Positions 25,634 to 37,799 of a stretch of DNA of 64,000 bases are shown piece by piece. The stretch is from Haemonchus contortus. Lineage: Eukaryota > Nematoda > Chromadorea > Rhabditida > Trichostrongylidae. The stretch lies in the NCBI GenBank assembly GCA_000469685.2, contig LS997562.1, positions 37,112,345 to 37,176,344 of the forward strand, in the 5' to 3' direction. The notes beneath the pieces are model-generated. The model searched no databases, was not told where the DNA came from, and was given only the letters and a program-made list of their open reading frames with translations. Within the stretch, counting starts at the first letter, position 1. Each line of letters opens with the position of its first letter. Position numbers and translations under genes: made by a program.

Positions 25634-25637
25634 TGTA

Positions 25638-25709
25638 TTCCCATGCCGGGAATCGAACCCGGGCCGCGTGGGTGAAAACCACGAATCCTAACCACTAGAC
25701 CACATGGGA
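25638..25709 (-). tRNA. tRNA-Glu (anticodon TTC)
   Basis: 72-nt cloverleaf: acceptor stem TCCCATG/CATGGGA with discriminator A, D arm with TAGTGGTTAGGA, anticodon stem CGTGG/CCACG enclosing loop TTTTCAC (anticodon TTC at 25674-25676), and T arm CCGGG-TTCGATT-CCCGG. There is no intron. A TTTT pol III terminator lies just past the 3' end (25630-25633). All stems pair, so it looks functional. Confidence 0.97.
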
Positions 25710-27290
25710 CACATAGGTGGTCGCAAATGAGGTACCTATGAAGTGAATTGAATTTACTGAAATAATTCGTGTAGTTGAAAAGAAATGTAGAGTAGAAGGA
25801 GTGGAGCGCCTGGTTCAAGAGTAATTATAGGGAGAAAAGTGTACGGGTTGGATTAGGCCATATGTTAAAAACACGGCAATTTTCTTCGATGAAAGGCGAT
25901 ATTTCACTAGGCCGCGGCCGGAAACGTCATCAATTCTTCACCCTTTTTCTTTTCGAACGAAAACAGGCAATGAACAATTCTATCTCACTGAAATCAAGAC
26001 TAAAAATCCAAAAAAGGAACAGAATCATCAAATCCCCAAAATGCCCTCATTTTTGCTATCGAGTTTAAGAAATGAACGAAAAATTGAGCTGAAAAGTGGG
26101 TATTTGGACGAGTTTTTGCTTGACGGTTTCAGTGATATCGCCGGTTTTTCTCCAGTCCCATTCAAGACTTAATTACGACATTTCTAGGGAGCCTCTATCA
26201 AGGAATTCCTCATGTTGGCATTTGGCACTACCTGAGTATCCTTTAGGTCATGAAATCAACCATTCTCAAGTACAAGAGCCAGAACTCCGTACAGATACAA
26301 ATTGGGCTTCTTGCTCTGTGGTTATCCAGTCAGGACCCTACGGCCTTATATGGTGGACCGTTCGTGTGCCTATGTGGAGCCTTTTTGGCTGCCATCTAGC
26401 GCATTTTCGAGCTCTCTTTATGATGGTCTTGTTGGTACGAAGATTAGCAGCATCAACGAGAAGACGAAAACTTGCTTGTTTTGGATCTCCCATTCCCTAT
26501 TCAATACTTGCCTACTGCCAGGAGATGACCTCTGAAAAGCGTTGGCTTTTCAGACGGGTTCAGTCTCCGACCTAGGGCTCTGCTCCCTTGACAATGATGA
26601 GATCAAGTATCACCCGCGAGTAAACGGATGCCTGAGATGAGTATAGTCGAACGCCTCGTCGTGGGAAGTTAGGAAATTCGATCCTGCTAAGTGATCGAAT
26701 CTGCGCCTCGAACGTCTCAAGTCCTTCTCTTCAGACTTGTTGACGTTCGATTTTTGAGGGATCAGAATTCAGGTGTAATAATTGGATAGCCAGAAGAATG
26801 TTAGCCAGGAGGTAAACCAGCTTTGTTGTGTGTCCTGTAGGTCATTGGATTAGAAGCTCCAATTCCGTGTACTTCGTTGCTGTTCTGATCAGTCATCATG
26901 TGTCAGACTGTCTGTTTTTCAACATCTGTTAATTACTACTGAGATTGATTACTAGGAAAGTTTACCACTGATAATCCATTGGATATTTTGCAATCGCTGT
27001 CGCACTGAGGCCTCAAGTGCGAAACCAGGACCGTTCAAATTTTTCAGAGGCTTTGACAGCCGCACGGCAAGTTTGCTGGGGAGCTTCGAGGAATAATGTT
27101 TTCAGGGTTCTCCAGAAGTGTTTAAGAAGTTATGATGGGGTTTGGAAACGAATCGTATGGTTTAATGGAGGTCAATACTGCTAAAGAACGCTTACATTCC
27201 CCTAGTATTTAACTCTTCCTGGTTTCACACCCTGATTTTTCAGAGGTTATTCTCATATGAATCATATGATGTGTTTATATTCACAAGGGC
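25710..27290. other. No gene recognised
   Basis: The plus strand is open for 159 codons at 26096-26575 and overlaps a second open frame at 26302-26535, but neither shows a domain, codon pattern or splice structure I can support. The rest is AT-rich non-coding DNA. Confidence 0.3.
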
Positions 27291-27577
27291 GGAAGTGCAT
27301 AGTAGCAATGGCGCACTATCACCCACGCATGGTCTGGGGATCGGATCCCGGATTGATTGGGCCTAGGCCAACCAAGGAACCATCTCCGGGGTCGATCAAT
27401 TGGTCCCAGAGATCCGCCTGAGAGAATAAACACCTGTACATCAGTTGCACGCTGCAACTGATTTCATAGGCCACATACTCATTCGAACACCGCTACGATT
27501 CTGCATGGAGGTCGGATGCAGGGCGCATTCCAAATCGGGATTGATCATTCCCAAACACTTCATCCTTTATCCTTATT
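27291..27577 (+). repeat. tRNA-derived SINE copy, near full length
   Basis: Head CATAGTAGCAATGGCGCACT, B-box relic GGGATCGGATCC, then CGGATTGATTGGGCC, GGGGTCGATCAATTGG, GAGAATAAACACCTG, the ACGCTGCAACTGATT block, ACTCATTCGAACACC, CTACGATTCTGCATGG, GGGCGCATTCCAAATCGGGA and a tail CACTTCATCCTTTATCC. Confidence 0.8.
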
Positions 27578-28172
27578 GACAGCCACATTCATGATACCGC
27601 TCCTATACCTATTTGGGAAAGTGACAAATGGTGCTGCTACTGCAGCGGTCTGGTCTGCTGATCAAAACCCAGCAAGAACGGAAAGCGAAAACAAACATTT
27701 GCAAAGGTATCAAATGACTTAAAATCAAGTAGATTCGCGCAATCTATATGGATATGTTGTTGGAGTATTGCTGAATAATTGTTCATTCATAAAGCAGTAC
27801 AAAATTCTATGCTTTCGATTCCCATCGTGGATGCTACCGTGAGCGCTTTCCAGTTGGAATCCGTCATTGGGTGCGGTAAATTACATAGTAGAGTCAACTG
27901 AAATAAACATTCAGCAGCGAGGGGCTAACAGGATTTACCTAATAAGACTTTCAAGCTAGAACTGAGTCGTAAATCCACTTCCAACGGACGGCCCTTGGCA
28001 GATGGTCCGCTCAAATTGGCTGATGTTAAGGTTTCAACCCTTTCGACCCTTCAAGGAATGAACTTTCTCACTTCAAAATAAGTTGCAACAACGATGAATA
28101 GAGCTCAACCGACAAACCCATATGAAGAATACCTAAATCAGGACATATGCTGATATATCCATGTAATTGGGG

Positions 28173-28440
28173 CACATGGTGGTGTGGTGACAAGTGGCGC
28201 ACTATCACACACGTACGGTCACCGGTTCGAGACTCAGATAAATACTCAGTAAGGCATGCCAAAGCCTTCCATCCTTCTAGGGTCGCTTAGTTGGTAGCAG
28301 ATTTGTCTGGGAGAATAAAAGCACTGAGGTGTTCATGGGTTGACCACCTCAAGTCATTGTGTAGGCCACTTACGCGTTCAAAACGCCCCTCATACGGGAC
28401 TGATTAACGCCCAAAGACTTTCAACTCTTGCTTTATTTAC
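28173..28440 (+). repeat. tRNA-derived SINE copy, near full length
   Basis: Head ACATGGTGGTGTGGTGACAA with B box CGGTTCGAGAC; then GATAAATACTCAG, AAAGCCTTCCATCC, GGGTCGCTTAGTTGG, GGGAGAATAAAAGCACTG, ACCTCAAGTCATTG and ACGCGTTCAAAACGCC. The 3' end is GACTTTCAACTCTTGC followed by TTTATT. Confidence 0.8.
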
Positions 28441-28858
28441 CATTTTATTTGTTTATTTATTTTATTATGATGGAGAATTAAAGTTGAAATAAAAACAGGT
28501 AGCTCAACATGACTTCATCTGTAGCTCAAACTAGCCTTTACTTACTTTTTTGGTTTCAAAAGAATAGAAAAAGTGACAAATTTGCAAAGTTAAATTAGAA
28601 AATATGATGACATATGACAGCGCCAAGCTAAAAATATGAAGTTAACAGAAAGTACGTACTAGAATGAGGTGAAAGTCACAATCAAGCTGTAGAGTACTAG
28701 GTCACAATGATTTCTTCTCGAGGATGTCACTTGGGATGGGGAATTGACATTCAGTGAAGACTTGATTATCGTTGCACTACAACCTCATAGTGGCGAATAG
28801 AGATGATTTTGTTGAGGAACCGAGAGAATGATTTGCATTGAAAAACACCACGAAAAGG

Positions 28859-28899
28859 GAACCCTAAAAAAATCGTGCGTTGTGCACGATTTAAGGGTT
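28859..28899. repeat. Short hairpin
   Basis: AACCCT...AAATCGTGC pairs with GCACGATTT..AGGGTT around a GTTGT loop, with a few extra A in the left arm. Confidence 0.5.
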
Positions 28900-30577
28900 T
28901 AAATCGTACACAAATATCCACAATGCAGGATTTAAAAGAGGGCATTCCGCTATTCGGGGACCCTATTCCGATTTCCGCATTTCGCAGGTCATTAGAACTA
29001 CACCAAAACCATGGCGATGGAATGCTTTTCAGCAATCTTCCTGGGATGAATCAGTTCGTTTATCCGTTCCCATCTCTGTTAGCTGATAAAGCTCTTGACG
29101 TGTGCTCATCCCACCTACTCAGGAGTTCGTTTCAAGTGTAACGCAAACAGATCGAAATTCAAACAATTGGTTGTCCAAAAAAACCCATTCAATCGGTGTT
29201 GCGGTGAGCTCTGAGGATTTTATTCTCGGCCTCTACCTGCTGGGATGGACCGTTACGAGCTTTCATCGGAAATCACCAAAGTTTTTAGAAACTCTTACTA
29301 AACCTGAACGATCTTCTCTATCGAAAGTGGCTGACTTGCCAGTGAAAAGTGCTTTCTAAGGTAGAAGTTCTCGTAGAGGGTGCTAGCAGAGAGACCGGGA
29401 TCGGCCGACCGGCCAAGAGTGTGAATTGATTCCGGAAACTGGTCAACGAATGAAAGTCATGTAACGAGGTACAGCATGAAACGCCAACACCTAACCATTT
29501 GGTCAAATCTGGGCTCGATGTCAGGGCTTCCCAGGGCTTTCAGGCTCTAAACTTTTTCATATAGTTGATACATGATAAGTATGAGACAGCAAACTTCCTG
29601 ACCCGCAGTTGAGCTTTTATCGTAAATCATTTAAGGATTTTATAGGTACAAAAGCTTTCGAATAGCAGTACAATCGGTGTGGAAATCATAAGCATACCCA
29701 CTTCATTAGAAGGTTGGCTGATGCTAAAAAAATTCCGTACCCCTTTGACAATTTGGGGAGCACCATATTACACCCATTCGTTTTCGTCAGTGCCTATCTT
29801 TGGTTGGAATAATTCTCATTTCTTCAGCTTTCGGTTTCCATATCCAGTTAGCCAGTAACGAAAAAATAAATATAATACAGTAGTAATACAGTAAACCTAA
29901 GAGGTATTGATAACCCAGTAGGAACAGAGCAAGGATTGAGAAGAACGTGACTAGAAGGAATGTGGGACATAGCTTAGATGGGATGAATGATTGGTAGGGT
30001 AGCTGCCACACAGAAAATCAAAATTACCCACCCCCCACTACATAATGGGAACATAGTGCACAGTAGGGTGGAGTCCCTTGCGATCTACGACTACATAAGC
30101 TCTCCCACGGGCATGAAGAACGACATCAGATGCAGCGGAAAAAGGGACATTCACCTACTTTCCAGGAGCATATCAAAGGCAGGGAGGCGTGATAAAACGC
30201 AATCTCCGGCACAATATTAGCATGGCTGACGATCGGAGACATTGAGAATGATAAGTCGACGAGTAGAAAATGTCTACGACTTCTATAAAAAGCCTCAGAT
30301 AATCATGTGAACGACGTGCATCGTCGACGATGACTCTCAACATTGGCCAGCCCATCAATCTGATTAAGTCGTCGTCGACTATCGCCCCTCTCGTTTGCGA
30401 TGGGCAGTTTTTTGACGACCCCTTAGAGCCTCATGTACGTCATTCAGATGCCAGTCAACCTAGGTTATTTTACTAGGAAAAAAAAAACAAAATTCGATAT
30501 TCAAGGATGGCTCAGAAAACTCTGACGGAGTGGTCCTAAGATGATTGTGAGGAGGAGTTCATTGATGAAATACGGAG
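28900..30577. other. No gene recognised
   Basis: Open frames at 28875-29141 and 29102-29359 (plus) and 28766-29035 (minus) overlap, with no recognised domain. The remainder is AT-rich. Confidence 0.3.
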
Positions 30578-31108
30578 GTGTATTTCTATCCCATACGATT
30601 TTGTCATATGACAAGCATGCCGTCAATCATTGTGGCAATCACCCGAAGAGCTGACAAAGTGATCGACCGTCTGTTCCGTGTCGTGGCTCGTTTCGAAAAA
30701 GTTTCTCTCACGTGTACTCACTCGCATATTGTCAATAGTAGATTGTATTCAGTAGATTCCACTTTGTTGGGGCCGACCGAGTTTTCCATCGATTTGCTGG
30801 CCTGGTGGGTACTCCATACTCTGAGAAGGTCTTTCTTTAAAGGCTTAGATCATGATGATTTTGAGGTACCTGTTTTTATCCGTTCACCGGCAGTGAAGAA
30901 AGCGAGAAAATTCGCCAATTTTGAGAAAATGGCGTTGGACGAGATTGCCATGACGGAAACAACATGGAAGGGGTATTCGGACGGGATTGCAGTTATTGCA
31001 ATTTCACAAAGAGCTGACTACATCAAGCAGAACTGTACAGAACTGTCTTTCACTGTCGCTATGGGTTATGAAAAGTTGTTTAAAATTCCTACATGGGTTC
31101 CCTTGTGA
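30578..31108 (+). CDS. Unidentified 176-codon ORF (hypothetical)
   Basis: Tied for the longest uninterrupted open frame in the window and much longer than its neighbours. Reads MYFYPIRFCHMTSMPSIIV at the start and includes VIDRLFRVVARFEKVSLTC, WVLHTLRRSFFKGLDHDDFE and MALDEIAMTETTWKGYSDG. No signal peptide, transmembrane run or known motif is seen. It may be an exon or a relic of a mobile-element ORF; 130 bp downstream, on the other strand, is the diverged partner of the 12.4-kb coding-like segment, which favours the relic reading. It could also be chance. Confidence 0.3.
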   Translation: MYFYPIRFCHMTSMPSIIVAITRRADKVIDRLFRVVARFEKVSLTCTHSHIVNSRLYSVDSTLLGPTEFSIDLLAWWVLHTLRRSFFKGLDHDDFEVPVFIRSPAVKKARKFANFEKMALDEIAMTETTWKGYSDGIAVIAISQRADYIKQNCTELSFTVAMGYEKLFKIPTWVPL

Positions 31109-31689
31109 TCGGTACAGCCTCTACAATGCCGGTGAAACTCGTCCGAGGATACACTATCAATCTTGTACCTCCCTGTACCTAAGGGCCAATCTTTGAGCCT
31201 TTGTAACTTCCTAACTAGGCCGTTTTCCGACCTAGTAGTGCCAGATATGGTACACGCGGGCGCCTCAAATTCATAGTCGGGGGAATCTTAGAAACCATTT
31301 TTATCGTGAACTGTGCCTTTGCATGTATCAACATATTACGGCAATAGAGACCGTACTAATAATATTTAAATAAAGTAATGAAGTGAAACAAGTCCAAAAC
31401 ACTATGCCCCCCACCATTACACCGATATACGGCACCTGCCCTTTTCTGGATGTTCAAGAACACTGATAAGTAACAATATGACGCTCCACTACTCAAACAA
31501 GGGCTCTGGCTTTTTTGAGCTGAATTTGAACGCATGGCGCATCCTCGAGTTTGGGGTCGAGGCAAAAGGCTCGTAAAGGAAGGGGTTGGCGAGCTCCAGA
31601 TCATCGAGTTAGTTGTAGCAGTGTCTTACCTGATTTTTAATGATTTGATTGATGGTGTACATGATATGTGTAGAAGCAGTAGAGTTCAT

Positions 31690-31960
31690 TAGAAGATGGG
31701 TCGTAAGTGGCGCATTCTTCCACACTCAAAGGCGCCCAGACCGGTCAAGCCTTTTGTCCCTCAGGGTATCGTTTAATTGATACCAGACTCGTGTGGGAAA
31801 ATAAAAACCGTGATTTGTACGAAGCCTGGCTTCCGCAAGTCGTGATGTAGGCTACAGACGCATTCAAACAGCCACTACGATTCTAAATATAAGCTGAATG
31901 ATGGGGAGACTCCAAAGAAGGGATTGATTAATGTCGAAAACTTTATCTTTATTTTTATTC
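31690..31960 (+). repeat. tRNA-derived SINE copy, head damaged
   Basis: Head GATGGGTCGTAAGTGGCGCA, B box lost. Body has AAGCCTTTTGTCCC, GGGTATCGTTTAATTG, GGGAAAATAAAA, TGGCTTCCGCAAGTCGT, ACGCATTCAAACAGCC and CTACGATTCTAAATATAAG. The 3' end is GGGATTGATTAATG followed by AACTTTATCTTTATTTTTATTC. Confidence 0.75.
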
Positions 31961-32670
31961 TAGCTGCTAATTGAGGAGGAAACCACCGGAACAGGTTTTT
32001 TGTGAATCCGATTGTGAACCAATACCTTCCTTCTTAGGTGACTGCCCATTGGGATTTATGGAAGTCAGTGCAGAGGATCGACGAGCCGGCAGATCATCTG
32101 ATTACTCTGAAGACAGATATTTCAGAGCATCCACTTCATCATTCCCCTTTGAGTACTTACTCACCCTAACCGAGCTGTAACGGCATCGCACTAGTGGTTA
32201 CTGCAATATCAAGTGCTGTGGCAAAAATCGCAACATTGAGCAATATCGATCTGGCGCCCATTAATCATGGGAAGAACTATCCGGTTGTAAAAGGCCGGCC
32301 AGTCAATCAGGGTAGCTGTCAGGGGATGCTCGACCCTGCATAAAACCTGCTGCGAGAAATCATTGTGACAGCCAATCCGGCACTTCTAAGAAGCACATGG
32401 AAAATCAAGGGTCATTTTATTTATCGAAGAGAAGTATAGTACGCCCACATCTTTTGCATATACTCAATGGAATGGTGATATTATTCTGACTGATCACATT
32501 CATCCATTCGTTTGGCAATGTTTATTAAAAGGAAATTCTCGTCCAAATTGTATCCAAAAACGTTGAACTCCACATGATCCTCTGAATTTACAGTAAAACA
32601 AGCTTATAAAGTAATACGTACATCCTTGGAACGGGCTTCATATGCTATTTGAAATGATATTGTGTGACTA

Positions 32671-32955
32671 TAAGGATAAGGAAAAAGTCCGTTTGTTAAT
32701 TGACTCCGCTTATGAGATGCGCCCTGCGTTCGACCTCCATTGAAAATCGTATTAGCGTATTGAATGCGTATGTGGCCTATACTGCAATGACCTGCGGTGC
32801 CCAATCGATGTACAAATCAGAGGTTTTATCCTCCCAGACGAATGTGACACCATTTGAACGATCTCGGAGGGAGAAAGCTGGTTAGCCTGAGTGCATATCG
32901 AGCCGGGATTTGAAGCCACATTGTAACACGCCACCAGCCACTACCACCTCTGCCT
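32671..32955 (-). repeat. tRNA-derived SINE copy, near full length
   Basis: Minus strand: head AGGCAGAGGTGGTAGTGGCT, B box GCTTCAAATCC, CGGCTCGATATGCACTCAGG, GGGAGGATAAAACC, GGGCACCGCAGGTCATTGCA, ACGCATTCAATACGC, ACGATTTTCAATGGAGGTCG and GGGCGCATCTC. The 3' end is GGACTTTTTCCTTATCCTTAT. Confidence 0.8.
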
Positions 32956-33675
32956 TTGTATGGTATGATTGTAGTTCATTGTATTAAAGAGCAATACTAT
33001 ATTATATTGTAATGATTTGAATGTTACAATTGTGATGTAAAAATATTTTGAAATACAATATTGAAGTAATACTTATGGATCAGGTTGTTCTGCATGGATC
33101 AATTTTCTGAATCAGTATTGAGCATTCTATCAATGATTTGGTGCGCTCATCATCTCATCCAACCTCTTCTTTTTTCCGACAATTCTCCGTTTTTAGGAGA
33201 AGATCTAAAAGCCGATTGTGATCTCAGGGCCGTTCCAATTTGTTATGTTCTGATTTCCATTTTTCGGTGATGTTGGAATGAGTTTTTGGGCCAGTTTGAG
33301 AATGGATGGGTACGTTGCAATAAGAACGGGGCAAATGTGATGAGAGCTTCAGTGCAGTCTGGTGAGCTGTTCCTATGATTGCACACCATCTAATAGCGGA
33401 CTATTTTTACCCTTGTCGACCATTAAGCTTCTCAGAACAGGTGTTCATTTCCTTATCCCTTGCCTGCTCCATTAAGCTTCCTTGAGCATCTTACGAATTG
33501 TGTAGGCAGCTAGCTCTTCTGAAGTTCTCGTCCTCTGCCCGAGTCTGTGGACTACTTTCTTCTGTCACACAACTCATTGAACTTCGTTGTTGGGAAGCCC
33601 TCTTTTGTCTTTTTATAATCCACCTCGAGACTACTTCCGCGTTCCCCTATCAGTAGCATAATAATCACAGCGCTC
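32956..33675. other. No gene recognised
   Basis: AT-rich then mixed sequence leading up to the large inverted duplication. No splice-supported exon and no recognised repeat. Confidence 0.3.
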
Positions 33676-34512
33676 CTCCTGGTCTGCTAGATCAGTTCCT
33701 CGGGGTGTAGGTGTCTTACTTTTTGGCTCTGTGCAGCTTCCACCACCGTATCTTCCGCTTCATTTTTTTTCCTTGATTCCTTGGTTATGTCTACATGGGG
33801 AGGAGGAGAGCTTGCTGTGGACCATATCATTGTCACATCTTTATGGTGACATGGCGACCACGGTTCATGGATTGTTAGAGCCTGATAGTGGATTGAATCG
33901 GCTTGATAATTCTCTCGTGTTATACTTCCACCGATCGCTATTGCCTGCTGCTGTCCGGTGACCATACCTGTTACTAATTGGCAGGTATTCTTTGCGCTGA
34001 TCTCTCAGTATCTCTGCACTTCTCATTGTATCACTAATTTCTACATTTACAAGGAATTATCTGTAAGAAACTCAGCTACACTTCATCAATAAGATCCACT
34101 TAAAATACCACCTCTGCTTTGAACTTTATAAAACGTTCTTAACCGCTACGTAATGTTCCCAGCGTAGCTCCAGCAGTTCTCGTCGGTAGAATTATTAACT
34201 TTAAATGTTGTATTCGCTTCGTTAGAAACTTCGAACAGGAACGTGATTGGGAGGCTTCAGTTTCTGAGGTCTTCGTAGCAGTTCGAAAGTTGCAGTCCGA
34301 AAGTCTACCAAAAGTGGACGGATTGGTGAGTAGAAGTCCCGAAGTAATCGTGTTGTCCAGAGGGGATGTGAAAGTAGTGGATAAAGTCGTGTCAAGAAAT
34401 GGTGTGAGAGTACTGGGAAGAATAAAAGTTACACATGAGCGTGTTTATGTATTGTTTTGTACCAGTATGTAGTATGACGGTGTCCTCTAGGCTTCACTGC
34501 ATCGCTTTTCGC

Positions 34513-34545
34513 AGCTGTGTGTGTGTGTGTCTGTTTGTGTCGGTG
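34513..34545. repeat. GT-rich microsatellite
   Basis: GCTGTGTGTGTGTGTGTCTG followed by TTTGTGTCGGTGTG. Its mirrored counterpart in the right arm is at about 44204-44215 plus the block before 44073, split by a small palindromic element. Confidence 0.7.
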
Positions 34546-35214
34546 TGAATGTGAATCTGTATGACTGCAGGGCTGTGCAAGTGTCAGAGTATAGTGTTAA
34601 GTATAAGAGTGTTCGTATGTCTGTATGGATCGTCCTCCTGGGGTTTGGTGCAGTAGGATCGAAGTGGTTGCGTCGCTACGAAAGTGGCACCGTGCGCGAA
34701 GGAATGTAGCAGAATGCAGCAGCAGGTAAGAAATACAGGAACAAAAGAACTATAGTAGAATCATGCCCAAAAGAATAATTGCATATCTGCTGAACTGTAT
34801 GAAGAACGCTAGAGCTGTAATATCCTGAATCCTGAAGGCCGGTGAGTTAGAAGCAAGTAGAAAGAATACAGACTTCAAAACGAAGAATTTCATCAAAAGA
34901 GTTAGCTCCTATAAGAGTCGACAGCAAACTCTGTCGTATTGTAGACAGAAAATGACGTCCGTCCTGCAACAGCGAGTATAAAAGTTGGGAAGGGAACTGG
35001 TTCGGACGTGGCACTAAACGAGGCCTAGGAGAAGCTCGGATAGCATGGGAGTACGTGATTCACACGGTTTTCAACATGTGGCAGATCAGGGAAGATTACC
35101 ATATGCATGGAGCTACAGTGCTATCGCTCCCATCTTCAAACGGAGGGGGGATGAAGGGTTCCAGCTGTCGTGGGGCCAGGTTGACCACGCGCCGATGATA
35201 CACACGATGATAGC

Positions 35215-35530
35215 CTGCTCACAATCCCATCTGAGGCTGCAAATTTACTTGCTTTGGTTCGAGCGTACAGGATTACCGAGTACCGAAGTATCAGGAATTG
35301 GTATAGAGTGTCTAACAAAGGGACCATTTTTGTAAAGTTACGGCGAAAAAAATATGACGGTAGAATGACCATACATGGGCATCATAAGGATCGCTTCGGC
35401 CTCTGGGGTACCACTGTTCGGTTAACTTTTTAAAGGGCACTGATTCTTTGGTTTTTCGATTTCTGATTTTTCGACCAGGACACGTGTCATACACCACTAC
35501 GGGCATAATCCAAGAATTCAAACTTTAAAG
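35215..35530 (-). repeat. Repeat A fragment, reversed relative to the other copies
   Basis: On the minus strand it gives the motifs of repeat A seen at 45.3, 49.9, 52.2 and 56.9 kb: GGCAGAAATC-like start, AAAGAATCAGTGCCC, CGAAGCGATCC, GGTCCCTTTGTTAGACA, CCAATTCCTGATACTTCGG and AGTAAATTTGCAGCCTC. It lies in the extra DNA of the left arm. Confidence 0.65.
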
Positions 35531-36482
35531 TGCAACCGGCTCGGAGAGTAACGACCCGGGCCCTTGATTTGGCATAATCGATGTCGGCCGTTCAGCGTTC
35601 GATTTTTCCCTTCAGTTCTCCTTTCACACGAGGATTATTTCGCTTCGTTTCTCGCAATTGTTTCGGTTCGTTTCTCGGAGTTTTGTAGGGATAACAGGAT
35701 AATCAGTGTCACTACGAAGGACGTTGTTAAGGCTGTTTAGGGGGCTCGGAATTGTGATAGATACCGGAATTGCTTTGCCGTTGTTCCAACTGCTGAGGCG
35801 TGAAAACTCCCATGTCTTGTTTGAATTGAAGCTTAATGGTACAAAGGACTATTCAGTACTGAATACGCCCTACTGCTACTCCCTATAAGTCCAAGACTCG
35901 CCTTACAGCACTATTTCTTTGAGTTTTTGAAGTGTAGTCGACCTGGAACCAACATTTTGGGACAAAACTATCCAGAAGCACCCTTAAGCACCTGAACAGT
36001 CGTTGAGTATTTGCATTATTTTTCGTAAATCCTTCGAAAGTCATTCTCACCATTTTTGACTGAATCGAGTAGAATAAATAAAATTTCTTAAAATCGGAAA
36101 CTTCGATAAGTGCTAGTTTCTTCAAGCAAAATTCGGTAATGAGATTTCTGAACACTTTTTACCTTTATGTACTCAACTATGACGTTTCTCTGGAACCGTA
36201 GTTGCATGCGATCGTTTGATCATGAGATCCCTTTATTTTCTTAGAAAACGAGGTAAAGGTGGACGACGGTTAGGGTAGTGCTCAAGAATTGCAGGAGGGC
36301 AACACAGCGTTTGTGCCTGTAGACGATTCCTAAGAATTCAGAATGGCGAGCTCTATGGCTCGTTTTACGGTCCATTTTGTAAAGTAAAGTATCCACCGTA
36401 AGGAATCCTGAAGGTGAGCGAAAAACGTGAATTCAAGTTCGTATGCATTCCAAAATTCCCTACTGGCGAGCACTGTACTATC

Positions 36483-36608
36483 CGACAGATCGTGCGGTTC
36501 TTTCCATCGGTTGGTTTGACTGTAAAAATCAGAGACAACTCAAATGTTTGAGTTGTCTCTGATTTTTACAGTCAAACTAACCGATGGAAAGAACCGCACG
36601 ATCTATCG
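36483..36608. repeat. 126-bp near-perfect palindrome
   Basis: Two 63-nt arms meet with no spacer at 36545/36546. The arms read GATCGTGCGGTTCTTTCCAT, continuing through CGGTT, TTTGACTG, TAAAAATCAG and AGACAACTCAAA, and are mirrored with about two internal mismatches. RNA from it would fold into a very long hairpin. There is no ORF and no obvious target-site duplication. Confidence 0.95.
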
Positions 36609-37799
36609 AACTGTTTGACATTATGGACCACCCGTTGGCTTGAGCATTATCCAATTGGATGCGAAAATAGCCGGCATGGTGGCCCCTGCCCACGATTAGT
36701 TTCGCTTTGATGAATGATGGCTTCGGGTAGTGTACCCATACCGACATCGATCATACCTGTTACTTACTGATCTGTTTAGTTCTCTACTGTTCAATGAAAG
36801 AAATGTGATGGCCAATCACACTCATTTGTATATGCCTGCTTGCTCTCACGAAAGATATCCCTGATGTTACCTACCTTTGCCGGAATCCTCTTTGAAAATG
36901 GAAAAGGAACAGATGACAAGTGAGACTCAGCTTTGTTCAGAGACTCTGTGCTATCTGTCACCTCCAGCCACCTCGAAATTCGGTATCAATTTTGTAGATG
37001 ACTATGTAGATATCATCTTACTTGGTGAAAGTTTCTGAGAAGGATACTCGAAAGAACTATTTTTCTCTTTCTCTAAGGGAACGACTCAAGAAATACGTGC
37101 CCAGAAGGAAAGTTTGTAGTAGAATACATAAAAAGCTGCTGTTCAATCCTACCAAAGCCGTATTTTTGCATGTGTACGTCGCATGTCAGGTAGATGCTGA
37201 AGGCCGCTGGATGTATTTTTTTGAGCATTTAGAGCTGTTGTCGAAGTCAAGTTTGATGGACAACGTCTCACGTCACCTCTGTGAGCAATAGTGTCTGTGT
37301 CTGTATTACTGTGCCTGATCAATATCTCTCCTGTTCATGCGCAGGGGCCCGAGGAGAGCTGTGCAGTGGGTGGTTATTTATCGATAAAAGGCGGGAAAAC
37401 CACCCATCTGGCAGCCATCGAACCATGGTGGTTGGCGGTATGGTGGTCGTTTTCTGAACCCCCAATTGATTAAATATTAATAAACGGCAGGAAAGTTACT
37501 ACCCAGCCAGCACCAGTCGCCCTTCAATGCCACTCTCGCATTGGTTCTACTATTTCTATACCGATTAGATTATTCCAATAAGCACCAAACCATTGTGTTG
37601 GCGCTATGGTGGTTCCTATCCATTTCATGTTTCCATTTTTCAATACATATGTAATGCGATTCAAACAAAGTGGGCCTAGTTGTTTCGAGTTTGCAAGTTT
37701 GAAAGAGTTTCCCTTCGATGAATGGCATTGTCTGTGTTCTGCTATATTCTGCTCAGGAATTCCATCAGTATATTATGTGCGTCTTGAGGCCGTTCCTTG

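Larger units (their letters stand above)
22876..25637. other. AT-rich non-coding stretch with small hairpins and a possible tRNA relic
   Basis: No gene recognised. Contains two adjacent hairpins at 23920-23963, a tRNA-like relic near 24140-24195 and two copies of an ATCATTCGTTATCAT motif near 24583 and 24628. Confidence 0.35.

Noticed and set aside
26096..26575. 159-codon plus-strand ORF
   Set aside because: Overlaps another open frame, no domain, no splice support; not listed as a gene.
35686..35703. TAGGGATAACAGGATAAT, one base from the I-SceI homing-endonuclease site
   Set aside because: Single mismatch, no intein/intron or endonuclease gene nearby; most likely chance.
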